Assembly (NCBI RefSeq): GCF_023734135.1
Contig: NZ_AP025730.1
Coordinates: 1,488,001-1,552,000, forward strand
Direction: 5' to 3'
Length of the DNA stretch: 64,000 nucleotides
From: Sphaerotilus microaerophilus
Lineage (GTDB): Bacteria; Pseudomonadota; Gammaproteobacteria; Burkholderiales; Burkholderiaceae_C
This document shows positions 35,466-44,525 of the stretch, one piece after another. Numbering within the stretch: the stretch's first letter is position 1; every line of letters starts with the position of its first letter. The notes under the pieces were generated by a model. That model made no database searches. It worked only from the letters and a program-made list of their open reading frames with translations, and was not told the origin of the DNA. The translations under genes and the position numbers were made by a program.

Positions 35466-36728
35466 ATGTCCACCACTTCGAGCCCCGCGCCCGGCGCTGC
35501 GTCTTCCCACGTCACCGAGCAGGCCCTCAGCGAGGGCGTCCGGCATGCGCTGGAGGTTTCGCGGCGTGGCTGCGATGAGTTGCTGCCCGAGGCCGACTGG
35601 ATCCGCAAGCTGCAGCGCAGCGAGGCCACCGGGGCGCCGCTGCGCATCAAGCTGGGGCTGGACCCCACGGCGCCGGACATCCACGTCGGCCACACCGTGG
35701 TGCTCAACAAGATGCGCCAGCTGCAGGACCTGGGCCACACGGTGATCTTCCTGATCGGCGACTTCACCTCGATGATCGGCGACCCCTCCGGGCGCAACAG
35801 CACCCGCCCGCCGCTGACGGCCGAGCAGATCAAGGTGAACGCGGAGACCTACTACCGCCAGGCCAGCCTGGTGCTGGACCCGGCGCGCACCGAGATCCGC
35901 TACAACTCGGAGTGGAGCGACCCGCTGGGCGCGCGCGGCATGATCCAGCTCGCCAGCCGCTACACCGTGGCGCGCATGATGGAGCGCAACGACTTCCACG
36001 ACCGCTTCAAGGCCGGCACGCCGATCGCGGTGCACGAGTTCCTCTACCCGTTGATGCAGGGCTACGACTCGGTGGCGCTGAAGTCGGACCTGGAGCTGGG
36101 CGGTACCGACCAGAAGTTCAACCTGCTGATGGGCCGCCACCTGCAGCAGGAGTACGGCCAGGAGCCGCAGTGCATCCTGACCATGCCGTTGCTGGTCGGC
36201 CTGGACGGTGTCGAGAAGATGTCCAAGTCCAAGGGCAACTACATCGGCATCAGCGAGCCGGCGAACGGCATGTTCGCCAAGATCCTGTCGATCAGCGACG
36301 AGCTGATGTGGACCTACTACACGCTGCTGAGCTTCCGCAGCGTGGCCGACATCGCCGCACTCAAGGCCGAGGTGGCTGCCGGGCGCAACCCGAAGGACGC
36401 CAAGGTCGCGCTGGCCAAGGAGATCACCGCGCGCTTCCACAGTGCGGCTGCGGCCGATGCGGCCGAGCAGGACTTCAACAACCGCGCCAAGGGCGGCGTG
36501 CCCGACGAGATCCCCGAGGTGAGCCTGTCTGGCGCCCCGCTGGGCATCGGTGCGCTGCTGAAGTCGGCCGGCTTGGCGCCCTCGACCAGCGAGGCCAACC
36601 GCCTGATCGATGGCGGCGGGGTGCGTATCGATGGCGCGGTGGTCAGTGACAAGGGACTGAAGGTCGCCGCCGGCAGCTACGTGGTCCAGGTCGGCAAGCG
36701 CAAGTTCGCGCGGGTGCTCCTGGCCTGA
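35466..36728 (+). CDS. tyrS: Tyrosyl-tRNA synthetase
   Basis: A 420-residue class I synthetase. The HIGH motif reads H-V-G-H (residues ~73-76), K-M-S-K-S is at ~251-255, and the C-terminal S4-like RNA-binding domain is present ([15 protein letters not shown]). The K-M-S-K-S form and D-P-T-A-P-D-I-H place it in the TyrZ-like branch rather than the E. coli TyrS branch (K-F-G-K-S). ATG 35466 gives the standard N-terminus; the open frame upstream is not coding. Confidence 0.95.
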   Translation: MSTTSSPAPGAASSHVTEQALSEGVRHALEVSRRGCDELLPEADWIRKLQRSEATGAPLRIKLGLDPTAPDIHVGHTVVLNKMRQLQDLGHTVIFLIGDFTSMIGDPSGRNSTRPPLTAEQIKVNAETYYRQASLVLDPARTEIRYNSEWSDPLGARGMIQLASRYTVARMMERNDFHDRFKAGTPIAVHEFLYPLMQGYDSVALKSDLELGGTDQKFNLLMGRHLQQEYGQEPQCILTMPLLVGLDGVEKMSKSKGNYIGISEPANGMFAKILSISDELMWTYYTLLSFRSVADIAALKAEVAAGRNPKDAKVALAKEITARFHSAAAADAAEQDFNNRAKGGVPDEIPEVSLSGAPLGIGALLKSAGLAPSTSEANRLIDGGGVRIDGAVVSDKGLKVAAGSYVVQVGKRKFARVLLA

Positions 36729-36776
36729 TCGGCTCGCCGACCCTCCGGCGCTCCTGCCCGGCGGGCCCATTCGCAC

Positions 36777-37667
36777 ATGCAAGTCAGTTCCTACCTCAAG
36801 CTCTCGGTCGCGGTGGCGCTTGTCACCATCGGGCTGAAGACGGGGGCCTGGTGGCTCACCGGCTCGGTCAGCCTGCTGTCGGACGCCCTGGAGTCACTCG
36901 TCAACCTGGCCGGTGCGATGTTCGCACTCGCCATGGTGACGCTCGCCGCCCAGCCCGCCGACGAGGAGCACCCCTACGGCCACCACAAGGCCGAGTACTT
37001 CTCCAGCGGCTTCGAGGGCGTGCTGATCCTGGTGGCCGCGCTGGCCATCATCTGGGCGGCCGTGCAGCGCTGGCTGGCGCCCCAGCCGCTGGAGGCGCTC
37101 GGGCTGGGCCTGGGCCTGTCGGTGGTCAGTTCGCTGCTCAACGGCGCCCTGGCCTGGGCGATGCTGCGCAAGGCACGCCAGCACCGGTCGATGGCGCTGG
37201 AGGGCGACGCCCGCCACCTCTTCACCGACGTCTGGACCTCGGCCGGCGTGGTGGCCGGCTTGATCGCGGTGCACTTCACCGGCTGGATCTGGCTGGACCC
37301 GCTGCTGGCCATCGCCGTGGCGCTGAACATCGTGCGCGAGGGCGTGTCGCTGGTGCGGGCCTCCGCGACCGGGCTGATGGATCAGGCCGTCGAGCCCGAG
37401 GTCCGCGCCCAGATCGACGCGGTGCTGGCGGGCTTCGACCCCGGCACCGTCCGCTTCGACCACGTCAGCACCCGCCGCGCCGGGCAGCGCCGCTTTGTCG
37501 ACCTGCACATGCACATGCCGGCGGCCTGGACGCTGGGACGGGCGGCCGCTGTGCGCGCCTCGGTCGAGGTGGCGCTGATGGGGGCCGTGCCCGGTCTGCG
37601 CGCGACGATCCAACTGCTGCCGACCGATGTGGAAGCGCATCTCCACGGCGAGGAGGACCGGCCATGA
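36777..37667 (+). CDS. Cation diffusion facilitator family metal transporter
   Basis: A 296-residue CDF protein with about five to six membrane helices and a cytoplasmic C-terminal domain. Metal-site residues are visible in S-D-A-L-E-S (helix II) and H-L-F-T-D-V (helix V), with H-P-Y-G-H-H-K between helices II and III. This site (D-x3 and H-x3-D) is that of Zn/Fe/Cd-exporting members such as FieF/ZitB. It exports divalent metal in exchange for protons. Its stop overlaps dtd by 4 bp. Confidence 0.9.
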   Translation: MQVSSYLKLSVAVALVTIGLKTGAWWLTGSVSLLSDALESLVNLAGAMFALAMVTLAAQPADEEHPYGHHKAEYFSSGFEGVLILVAALAIIWAAVQRWLAPQPLEALGLGLGLSVVSSLLNGALAWAMLRKARQHRSMALEGDARHLFTDVWTSAGVVAGLIAVHFTGWIWLDPLLAIAVALNIVREGVSLVRASATGLMDQAVEPEVRAQIDAVLAGFDPGTVRFDHVSTRRAGQRRFVDLHMHMPAAWTLGRAAAVRASVEVALMGAVPGLRATIQLLPTDVEAHLHGEEDRP

Positions 37668-38104
37668 TCGGCCTGATCCAGCGTGTGGCACAGGCACGCG
37701 TCGAGGTGGCGGGCGAGGTGGTCGGGGCGATCGGTGCCGGCCTGCTCGTGCTGGTCTGCGGCGAGCCGGCGGATGGCGAGGCACAGGTCGAGAAGTTCGT
37801 CGCCAAGCTGCTCAAACTGCGCATCTTCAGCGACGCGGCAGGCAAGATGAACCACAGCGTGCAGGACGTGGCGGGCGGCCTACTGATCGTCTCGCAGTTC
37901 ACGCTGGCGGCCGACCTGCGCAGCGGCAACCGGCCGGGCTTCAGCGCTGCGGCGCCGCCCGATCAGGGGCGTGCGTTGTACGCGGCAGTGCTGGCCAGCG
38001 CGCGCCGGCAGCACCCGGTGGTGGAGGCGGGCATCTTCGGTGCCGACATGCAGGTGCACCTGGTCAACGACGGGCCGGTGACGATCCCGATGACCCTGCG
38101 CTGA
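37664..38104 (+). CDS. dtd: D-aminoacyl-tRNA deacylase
   Basis: A 146-residue DTD. It has the catalytic S-Q-F-T-L motif and the C-terminal N-D-G-P-V-T motif (family N-x-G-P-V-T). The enzyme hydrolyses D-aminoacyl- and glycyl-tRNA mischarged on tRNAs, which fits linkage to tyrS two genes upstream, as D-Tyr-tRNA is a classic substrate. The start at 37664 overlaps the CDF stop (ATGA). Confidence 0.95.
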   Translation: MIGLIQRVAQARVEVAGEVVGAIGAGLLVLVCGEPADGEAQVEKFVAKLLKLRIFSDAAGKMNHSVQDVAGGLLIVSQFTLAADLRSGNRPGFSAAAPPDQGRALYAAVLASARRQHPVVEAGIFGADMQVHLVNDGPVTIPMTLR

Positions 38105-38106
38105 AA

Positions 38107-38139
38107 GCAAACAGGGGCCTGGTGGCCCCTGTTGGTTGC
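38107..38139. terminator. Bidirectional terminator between dtd and the Bug protein gene
   Basis: AACAGGGGCC (38110-38119), TGGT loop, GGCCCCTGTT (38124-38133): a perfect 10-bp stem, with outer GCAA/TTGC able to extend it past a 2-nt bulge. It sits midway between convergent stops. Confidence 0.75.
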
Positions 38140-38154
38140 TGTCCTTGGTCTGCG

Positions 38155-39126
38155 TCAGTCCGCGTAGACCCCGGCGGCCTTGATGGCAGTGCCCCACTTG
38201 TCGATTTCCGCGGCCACGAACTTCTTGTGCTCGGCCGGCGACACGCGGGCGTCATTGACGACCACCGCGCCCAGCGCCTCTTCGCGCTTGTGGAACTCGG
38301 CGTCCTTCAGGGCGACCTTCAAGGCGGCGTTGATCTTCTCCAGCGCCGCGGCCGGGGTGCCCTTCGGGGCGTACAGGCCGTGCCAGATGCTCACGTTGAA
38401 GCCCTTCAGGCCCTGGCTGTCCAGCGTCGGCAGCTTGGCCAGCGAGGGCGTGGTCAGCGGCTTGAGCGTGGTCACGGCGAAGGCCTTGACCTTGCCGCCC
38501 TCGATCTGGCCGGTGGTGTTGGTGGTCTGGTCGCACATGATGTCCACCTGGCCGCCCAGCAGGTCGTTCATCGCCGGGGCGGTGCCCTTGTAGGGCACGG
38601 TGGTCATGTCCACGCCGACCTGCTGCTGGAACAGCATGCCGCACAGGTGCGAGGCGGCGCCCAGGCCGGCGTTGGCCAGGTTGATCTTGCCCTTGTTGGC
38701 GTCGATCCACTTGCGCAGCTCGGCGTAGTTGCTGGCCGGCAGGGTGGGGCGGCCGATCAGGGTCATCGGCACCTCGTTGATCAGGCCGAGGTACTCGAAG
38801 TCGTTCAGCGTGTTGTAGGGCAGCTTGCGGTACAGGCCCGGCGAGGTGGCCATGCCGATGTGGTGCAGCAGCAGGGTGTAGCCGTCCGGCGCGGCCTTGG
38901 CCACCTTGGTGGCGCCCAGCGTGCCACCAGCGCCGCCGACGTTGTCGATGATGATGGTCTGCTTGAGCGCAGCGCCCAGTGCCACACCGAGGTCACGGGC
39001 GACCTTGTCGGTCGGGCCGCCAGCGGCAAAGGGCACCACCACGGTGATCGGCTTCTCGGGGTAGCCCTGGGCGAAGGCGGCGGTGGCCAGCACGGTGGCG
39101 GCAGCGGCGGTCAGCAAGCGTTTCAT
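38155..39126 (-). CDS. Bug-family (tripartite tricarboxylate) substrate-binding protein
   Basis: A 323-residue periplasmic protein. ATG 39126 has GAGGAA six bases upstream and gives a Sec signal M-K-R-L-L-T-A-A-A-A-T-V-L-A-T-A-A-F-A. Mature sequence begins Y-P-E-K-P-I-T-V-V-V-P-F-A-A-G-G-P-T-D, the Bug/TctC hallmark. Ligands of the family are small carboxylates and amides. No TctA/TctB permease lies nearby, so it is an orphan, as are most of the many Bug paralogues in Burkholderiales. Confidence 0.92.
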   Translation of the reverse strand: MKRLLTAAAATVLATAAFAQGYPEKPITVVVPFAAGGPTDKVARDLGVALGAALKQTIIIDNVGGAGGTLGATKVAKAAPDGYTLLLHHIGMATSPGLYRKLPYNTLNDFEYLGLINEVPMTLIGRPTLPASNYAELRKWIDANKGKINLANAGLGAASHLCGMLFQQQVGVDMTTVPYKGTAPAMNDLLGGQVDIMCDQTTNTTGQIEGGKVKAFAVTTLKPLTTPSLAKLPTLDSQGLKGFNVSIWHGLYAPKGTPAAALEKINAALKVALKDAEFHKREEALGAVVVNDARVSPAEHKKFVAAEIDKWGTAIKAAGVYAD

Positions 39127-39260
39127 CGGATTCCTCGACATCGAATTTCGGCCGGCAACAGCAGCGTCACTGGCCGACAACAGGGTGCGCGCATGGTAGG
39201 CACAGTCGGGCCCCGCTCCATCGCGGGAACTACGTAAAGCGCGCGGCGGCTTGCGGCCGA

Positions 39261-40538
39261 TCAAGCCAGGCTGCGCTCGTCCGAGATCACCTTGCCGTCG
39301 TTGGGCAGGCTGCCGGGGGCGACGAGCTTCACCTCGGCACGCAGCTTGGTCACGTCGCGCACGCTGCCGGCCAGTGCCTCGGCCAAGCTGGCGGGGGCGT
39401 CGGCAGGGACTTCGACCCACAGGCCCATGCGGTCGCTGGCCATCTCGCCCTCCACCACCAAGCGAGCGCGCAGGGCCTCGGGGTGGCGGCGCAGCACCTC
39501 GGCCACCTGGGAGGGGTGCACGAACATGCCACGCACCTTGGTGGTCTGGTCGGCCCGGCCCAACCAGCCGCGGATGCGCGGTGCGGTGCGCCCGGTCGGG
39601 CAGGGGCCCGGCAGGATGGCCGACAGGTCGCCGGTGCCGAAGCGGATCAGCGGGTAGTCGCGGTTCAGCGTGGTGACCACCACCTCGCCGACCTCACCCT
39701 CGGGCACCGGGTCGCCGGTGCCGGGGCGCACGATCTCGACGATCACGCCCTCGTCGATCACCAGGCCCTGGCGAGCCGCGGTCTCGTAGGCGATCAGGCC
39801 CACGTCGGCGGTGGCGTAGCACTGGTAGCCCTCGATGCCACGCTCGCGCAGCCAGTCGCGCAGCGAGGGCGGGAAGGCCTCGCCGCTGACCAGCGCCTTG
39901 GTGATGCTGGCGATGCTGGCGCCGGTCTCGGCCGCTTTCTCGACCAGGATCTTCAGGAAGCTCGGCGTGCCGGCATAGGCCTGCGGGCGCAACTCGGCAA
40001 TCGCCTGCAGCTGCAGCTCGGTGTTGCCCACGCCACCCGGGAAGACCGCACAGCCCAGCGCGTGGGCGGCGGTCTCCATCATCGAGCCGGCGGGGGTGAG
40101 GTGGTAGCTGAAGCTGTTGTGGATCAGCTCGTCGGCCGCAAAGCCCGCGGCGCGCATCGCGCGGGCCAGCCGCCAGTAGTCGGCGCCGCTGCCTTCGGGC
40201 TCGTAGATCGGGCCGGGCGACTGGAACACCCGCCGCGCACCGCGCGTCACGAGCTGGCCGCGCCAGCCGATCGCCGCGAAGCCGCCCATCGCGTCCTGGG
40301 CGCGCCGTGCCTTCTGGCGCTCCAGCAACTCGCCCTTGCGCGTGACCGGCAGGCCGGCCAGGGCGGCACGGCTGGTGATGGCGGTGGCGTCGATGCCGGC
40401 CAGGATCTCGCCGAAGGCCGCGGTGCGTGCCTGCGCATGGGCGATCTGCGCCGGCAGTGCGGCCAGCAGGGCCGCCTCACGCTCTGCGGGGTCACGCGTT
40501 TCCAGCGCGTCGAGGGGAGTTGTCTCACTCATCGTCAT
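39261..40538 (-). CDS. PaaK-like acyl-CoA ligase (AMP-forming)
   Basis: A 425-residue member of the phenylacetate-CoA ligase-like adenylating family. It shows A-G-T-P-S-F-L-K-I-L, Y-A-T-A-D-V-G-L-I-A-Y-E and I-R-F-G-T-G-D-L-S (the Y/F-R-x-G-D motif), and a C-terminal K-V-R-G-M-F-V-H-P-S segment. It activates a carboxylate to the CoA thioester via an acyl-adenylate. MTMSETT (40538) or MSETT (40532) may be the start; GGAG is better spaced for 40532. It overlaps the small upstream gene and ends the operon. Substrate is unknown; aromatic acids are typical. Confidence 0.85.
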   Translation of the reverse strand: MTMSETTPLDALETRDPAEREAALLAALPAQIAHAQARTAAFGEILAGIDATAITSRAALAGLPVTRKGELLERQKARRAQDAMGGFAAIGWRGQLVTRGARRVFQSPGPIYEPEGSGADYWRLARAMRAAGFAADELIHNSFSYHLTPAGSMMETAAHALGCAVFPGGVGNTELQLQAIAELRPQAYAGTPSFLKILVEKAAETGASIASITKALVSGEAFPPSLRDWLRERGIEGYQCYATADVGLIAYETAARQGLVIDEGVIVEIVRPGTGDPVPEGEVGEVVVTTLNRDYPLIRFGTGDLSAILPGPCPTGRTAPRIRGWLGRADQTTKVRGMFVHPSQVAEVLRRHPEALRARLVVEGEMASDRMGLWVEVPADAPASLAEALAGSVRDVTKLRAEVKLVAPGSLPNDGKVISDERSLA

Positions 40539-40824
40539 CGCTCCAGGCGCTGAGTTGTTTCTTGAGTTGGGCCACGAAGTCGCGCAGCTCGGCGCTCGAC
40601 TTCAGGGTTCGGTTCTGCCACTGCGGACTGCTGCGCGAGGGCCGCTTCACGACGCTCGCGCTGATTTCGCCACCCACCACCACCGCCTTGGCGATGGCCA
40701 CACCGCGCCGTTCGAACTGCCCGCCGCGCTCGGTCAGGCCGGCCTCGCGCAGGTCCCGCCGCAGCCGCTGCAGCGCTTCATCGGGCTTGAACGGCGGCGG
40801 GGCGAAGCCCCATTCCTCTGACAT
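40525..40824 (-). CDS. Small conserved-looking protein of unknown function
   Basis: A 99-residue protein with a proper ribosome-binding site (GGAGAG) and ATG at 40824; its 3' end overlaps the ligase gene. I do not recognise it. Content: E-E-W-G-F-A-P-P-P-F-K-P-D-E-A near the N-terminus, a mixed helical middle, R-P-S-R-S-S-P-Q-W-Q-N-R-T, and an acidic end S-D-D-D-E. No signal peptide or membrane segment is seen. The tight position between livF and the PaaK-like ligase suggests a partner of that enzyme, perhaps its folding or specificity subunit; this is a guess. Confidence 0.7.
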   Translation of the reverse strand: MSEEWGFAPPPFKPDEALQRLRRDLREAGLTERGGQFERRGVAIAKAVVVGGEISASVVKRPSRSSPQWQNRTLKSSAELRDFVAQLKKQLSAWSDDDE

Positions 40825-40853
40825 CGAGAGTCTCTCCGGAAGGCTGTGTTCGT

Positions 40854-40940
40854 CCAGCGATCACCGCGGATCTGGCTTTGCCAGGCCGCCGGTGATGCCC
40901 CCTTGAGGGGGCGCGCGTCAGCGCGTACGGGGGTGGGTCA
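40854..40940 (-). repeat. Three-hairpin intergenic element, copy 1
   Basis: 87 bp filling the gap after livF; its last bases (GGGTCA on plus) contain the livF stop codon. Hairpin A: ATCACC-GCGG-AT-CTGGC, TTT, GCCAG-G-CCGC-C-GGTGAT (40860-40896). Hairpin B: GCCCCC-TTGA-GGGGGC. Hairpin C: CGCGC-GTCA-GCGCG. The order, loops TTGA and GTCA, and tail ACGGGGG-TGGGTCA match 50469-50559. Confidence 0.85.
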
Positions 40941-41747
40941 GGCCAGCCAGCGCTTGCGGCGCTTGTAAGACTTGACATCCTTGAAGCTCTTGCGATCCCC
41001 GCCGCCCACGCCGAGGTAGAACTCCTTGACGTCCTCGTTCTCGCGCAGGGCCTTGGCCTCGCCGTCCATCACGATGCGGCCGTTCTCCAGGATGTAGCCG
41101 TAGTCGGAGTACTTCAGCGCGATGTTGGTGTTCTGCTCGGCGAGCAGGAAGGTCACACCCTCCTTGGTGTTGAGGTCCTTCACGATCTCGAACACCTCCT
41201 CGACGATCTGCGGCGCCAGGCCCATGCTGGGCTCGTCGAGCAGCACCATCTTCGGGTTGGCCATCAGCGCGCGGCCGATGGCGCACATCTGCTGCTCGCC
41301 GCCCGAGGTGTAGGCCGCCTGGCTGCTGCGGCGTGTCTTCAGGCGCGGGAAGTAGTTGTAGACCTTCTCCAGCGTCTGGGCCACGGCGGCCTTGCCGTCG
41401 GTGCGCGTGTAGGCGCCGGTCATCAGGTTGTCCTCGATGCTGAGGTGGGCGAAGCAGTGCCGCCCCTCCATCACCTGCACCACGCCGCGGTTGACCATGT
41501 CCGAGGTGCTGAGCTTCTCGATGCGCTCTCCGCGCAGCTCGATGCTGCCCTTGGTGACCTCGCCGCGCTCGCCGGCCAGCAGGTTGCTCACGGCGCGCAG
41601 GGTGGTCGTCTTGCCCGCGCCGTTGCCGCCCAGCAGGGCGACGACCTTGCCCTCGGGCACCTGCAGGCTCACGCCCTTGAGCACCAGGATCACGTGGTTG
41701 TAGATGACCTCGATGCCGTTGACGTTCAGGAGGATGTTCTGACTCAT
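40938..41747 (-). CDS. livF: Branched-chain-type ABC transporter ATPase LivF
   Basis: A 269-residue ATPase. Walker A G-G-N-G-A-G-K-T-T, a Y-T-S-G-G-E-Q-Q-M signature and Walker B M-V-L-L-D-E-P identify a LivF-type subunit. It carries an extra segment (L-S-T-S-D-M-V-N-R and N-Y-F-P-R-L-K-T-R-R-S-S-Q-A) and a basic C-terminal tail, making it longer than E. coli LivF (~237). The stop codon lies inside a structured repeat. It is separated from the upstream binding-protein gene by a 215-bp run of hairpins. Confidence 0.9.
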   Translation of the reverse strand: MSQNILLNVNGIEVIYNHVILVLKGVSLQVPEGKVVALLGGNGAGKTTTLRAVSNLLAGERGEVTKGSIELRGERIEKLSTSDMVNRGVVQVMEGRHCFAHLSIEDNLMTGAYTRTDGKAAVAQTLEKVYNYFPRLKTRRSSQAAYTSGGEQQMCAIGRALMANPKMVLLDEPSMGLAPQIVEEVFEIVKDLNTKEGVTFLLAEQNTNIALKYSDYGYILENGRIVMDGEAKALRENEDVKEFYLGVGGGDRKSFKDVKSYKRRKRWLA

Positions 41748-41829
41748 GGTGTGCCCTCGTTGTGCATCGCTCTTCGAAACACGGCGCGCCGTGCTTGGAG
41801 GAGCGGGCTATTCAGGTGGATGGTGCGAG

Positions 41830-41962
41830 TGGGCCCGGTCTGCCGGTTGCTCCGGGCCCACGATCCGGCTTGCAGGCCGGATCGGTTCCCACGCTCGGGC
41901 TTGCAGGCCCGAGCGCATCGTCAGGCAGGAAAGAGTCTGCAGGGACTCGTTCCTGTCCTGAC
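41830..41962 (-). repeat. Cluster of four hairpins between the binding-protein gene and livF
   Basis: Stems: TGGGCCCGG/CCGGGCCCA (41830-41838, 41852-41860); GATCCGGC-TTGCAG-GCCGGATC (41862-41883); GCTCGGGC-TTGCAG-GCCCGAGC (41893-41914); and a ~17-bp imperfect stem GTCAGG..CAGGAA..GAGTC (41920-41962) directly after the binding-protein stop. The middle two share the loop TTGCAG and differ by paired changes. They may terminate most transcripts, or protect the upstream mRNA end so that binding protein is made in excess of LivF. Confidence 0.8.
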
Positions 41963-43294
41963 TCAGCCCTTGCAGTCCTCGGGGGTGCGCGGGGTCAGCT
42001 TCTTTTCTGCCACGTACTTCGCGGCGGCGGCCTTGACCATCGGCTTGAGGATGGTCTCGTCAGCCTGCAGCCAGTCGGAGGTGAAGTTCCACTTCTTGCC
42101 GTCCCAGGTGTGCACGCGGGCCCAGTTGGCGCCCATGTGGTCGGCGCAGGAGGTGGAGATCGGCCGCAGCACGCCGGCAAAGCCCAGGGTGTCGAGCTTC
42201 TTCTGGTCGAGCGCCAGGTTCTCCAGGCCCCAGCGGGTCTGTTCGCCGGTCATGACCTTGCCCTTGCCGTACTTTTCCTGGGCGCGCTTGACGCCTTCGA
42301 CGGCGAACATCGCGCTCATCATGCCGCGCATGTAGAGCACCTGGCCGACTTCTTCCTTCGGCCCGGTGCCCTGGCCCTTGCCATGCACTTCCTTCAAGAT
42401 GTCCTGGACGATCTTGGAATTGGGTTCCGCACCGTGCTGCATCGTCACGGCGTTGTAGCCCTTGGCGCCGTCGCCAACGTCCTTCACGTCCGGCTCGGCA
42501 CCGGCCCACCACACGCCGAACATCTTCTCGCGCGGGTAGCCGGTGGCCACGGCCTCCTTGATGGCGGTGGAGTTCATCACGCCCCAGCCCCACAGCAGCA
42601 CGTAGTCAGGCTTGCTCTGGCGGATCTGCAGCCAGGTGGCCTTCTGCTCCACGCCCGGCGCGGTCACGGGCAGCAGCTGCACGTCGAAGCCGTTGATCTT
42701 GGCGCGCTCCTGGACGGGCGGGATGGCTTCCTTGCCGAACGGGCTGTCGTGGTAGACCAGCGCGATCTTCTTGCCCTTGAGCTTGTCCAGGCCGCCTTCC
42801 TTCTTGGCGATGTGCTGGATCAGCGCGTCGGCGGCCACCCAGTAGGTGCCAGCGATCGGGAAGTTCCACTTGAACGCCATGCCGTCCTGGCTCTCGCTGC
42901 GGCCATAGCCGGCGGTGATCAGCGGGATCTTGTCGTTCGGGGCCTTCTCGGTCAGCGCGAAGGTGATGCCGGTGGACAGCGGCTGGAACACCGTGGCGCC
43001 CTTGCCCTTCAGGCGCTCGTAGCACTCCACGCCCTTGTCGGTGGCGTAGCCGGTCTCGCACTCTTCGTACGTGATCTTCACGCCGTTCATGCCGCCCTTG
43101 GCGTTGACGTACTTGATGTAGTCCACGTAGCCGTTGGCCCAGGGCACCCCGTTGGGGGCGTAGGCGCCGGTGCGGTACACCAGCACCGGGAAGAACTGCT
43201 CCTTGGCCTGCGCGAAGGCACTCGGGGTGGTGACCAGGCTGGCCAGACCGGCGGCGCTGAGGGCGGCGGCGGTGGCGAGGGTTTTCAACTTCAT
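41963..43294 (-). CDS. Periplasmic substrate-binding protein of Liv-type ABC transporter
   Basis: A 443-residue protein. ATG 43294 has GGAGG seven bases upstream and opens a Sec signal peptide M-K-L-K-T-L-A-T-A-A-A-L-S-A-A-G-L-A. The mature part has the type I periplasmic-binding fold seen in Peripla_BP_6 proteins (Y-V-D-Y-I-K-Y-V-N-A-K-G-G-M-N-G-V). It is longer than LivJ/LivK (~370) and belongs to the group linked with acyl-CoA ligases, so the ligand may be an aromatic or branched acid rather than leucine. It is the best-positioned gene for high expression in the operon. Confidence 0.88.
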   Translation of the reverse strand: MKLKTLATAAALSAAGLASLVTTPSAFAQAKEQFFPVLVYRTGAYAPNGVPWANGYVDYIKYVNAKGGMNGVKITYEECETGYATDKGVECYERLKGKGATVFQPLSTGITFALTEKAPNDKIPLITAGYGRSESQDGMAFKWNFPIAGTYWVAADALIQHIAKKEGGLDKLKGKKIALVYHDSPFGKEAIPPVQERAKINGFDVQLLPVTAPGVEQKATWLQIRQSKPDYVLLWGWGVMNSTAIKEAVATGYPREKMFGVWWAGAEPDVKDVGDGAKGYNAVTMQHGAEPNSKIVQDILKEVHGKGQGTGPKEEVGQVLYMRGMMSAMFAVEGVKRAQEKYGKGKVMTGEQTRWGLENLALDQKKLDTLGFAGVLRPISTSCADHMGANWARVHTWDGKKWNFTSDWLQADETILKPMVKAAAAKYVAEKKLTPRTPEDCKG

Positions 43295-43439
43295 GGTTGC
43301 CTCCAGAGGTGTGAACAGCACGCGGCGGTGCAGGTGGGAAATGGGAGCCCGGTCGGTTCGGATGCCGGGGTGATCAGGAAACGACAGGCCGGCGCACCGG
43401 CTGTCCGGGTTGACTCGGTTCGTGCGGAGCGCGCGGGGC

Positions 43440-44498
43440 TCAATGTGGGAAGGGCCACAGGCGCAGCTTTTCCTTGCCGATCGACCACAGTCGGGCCAGT
43501 CCGTGCGGCTCGACGATCAGGAAGAACACGATCAGCGCGCCGAACACCATGAAGGTCAGGTGCGAGGCCAGCGCGGTGTCGAAGCCCAGCGCCACCGTCA
43601 GGTTGTCCAGCACGATGGGCAGGATGATGATGAAGGCGGCACCGAAGAAGCTGCCCATGATCGAGCCGAGCCCGCCGATGATGACCATGAACAGCAGGTC
43701 GAAGGAGCGGTTCAGGTTGAAGGCGGCCGGCTCCCAGGAACCCAGGTGCACGAAGCCCCAGAGCGCGCCGGCCACGCCGACGATGAAGCTCGACACCGCA
43801 AAGGCGGTCAGCTTGGCGTACACCGGGCGGATGCCGATCACCGCGGCGGCCACGTCCATGTCGCGCATGGCCATCCACTCGCGGCCGATGTTGCTGCGCA
43901 CCAGGTTCTTGGCCAGCACGCCGAACACCACCAGGAAGGCCAGGCACAGCAGGTACTTCTGCACCGGGGTCTCGATCGGCAGGCCCAGCACGTTCAGGCC
44001 CGCCACGCTGACCGAACCCGAGGACGAGTCGTTGGTGAACCACTTGATGCGCAGGAACGCCCAGTCGACGAAGAACTGCGCCGCCAGCGTGGCCACCGCC
44101 AGGTACAGCCCCTTGATGCGCAGCGACGGGATGCCGAACAGCACGCCCACGCCGGTGGCGCACACGCCGCCCAGCAGCAGCGAGGCGATCAGCGGCATGC
44201 CCTCGATGCGCACCGAGAAGTTGTAGGCCGCGTAGGCGCCCACCGCCATGAAGGCGCCGGTGCCCAGCGAGATCTGGCCGCAGTAGCCCACCAGGATGTT
44301 CAGGCCCAGGGCGGCCAGCGACATGATCAGGAAGGGGATCAGGATCGCGCGGAACAGGTACTCGGGCGCCACGAAGGGCACGACGAAGGCGGCGAAGGCC
44401 AGCAGCAGCCCGATGGCAAGGCGGTCCTGCAGGATCGGGAAGATCTGCTGGTCGGCCCGGTAGCTGGTCTTGAACTGGCCGTTCTCACGGTAGAGCAT
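43440..44498 (-). CDS. livM: Branched-chain-type ABC transporter permease LivM
   Basis: A 352-residue permease with about ten hydrophobic segments and the LivM landmark L-N-I-L-V-G-Y-C-G-Q-I-S-L-G-T-G-A-F-M-A-V-G-A-Y. AGGAGA precedes the ATG. It pairs with LivH to form the membrane channel. The next gene downstream is the binding protein, 145 bp away. Confidence 0.92.
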   Translation of the reverse strand: MLYRENGQFKTSYRADQQIFPILQDRLAIGLLLAFAAFVVPFVAPEYLFRAILIPFLIMSLAALGLNILVGYCGQISLGTGAFMAVGAYAAYNFSVRIEGMPLIASLLLGGVCATGVGVLFGIPSLRIKGLYLAVATLAAQFFVDWAFLRIKWFTNDSSSGSVSVAGLNVLGLPIETPVQKYLLCLAFLVVFGVLAKNLVRSNIGREWMAMRDMDVAAAVIGIRPVYAKLTAFAVSSFIVGVAGALWGFVHLGSWEPAAFNLNRSFDLLFMVIIGGLGSIMGSFFGAAFIIILPIVLDNLTVALGFDTALASHLTFMVFGALIVFFLIVEPHGLARLWSIGKEKLRLWPFPH

Positions 44499-44525
44499 GT
44501 GGTTCTCCTCGTTCTTCTCTTCGGC

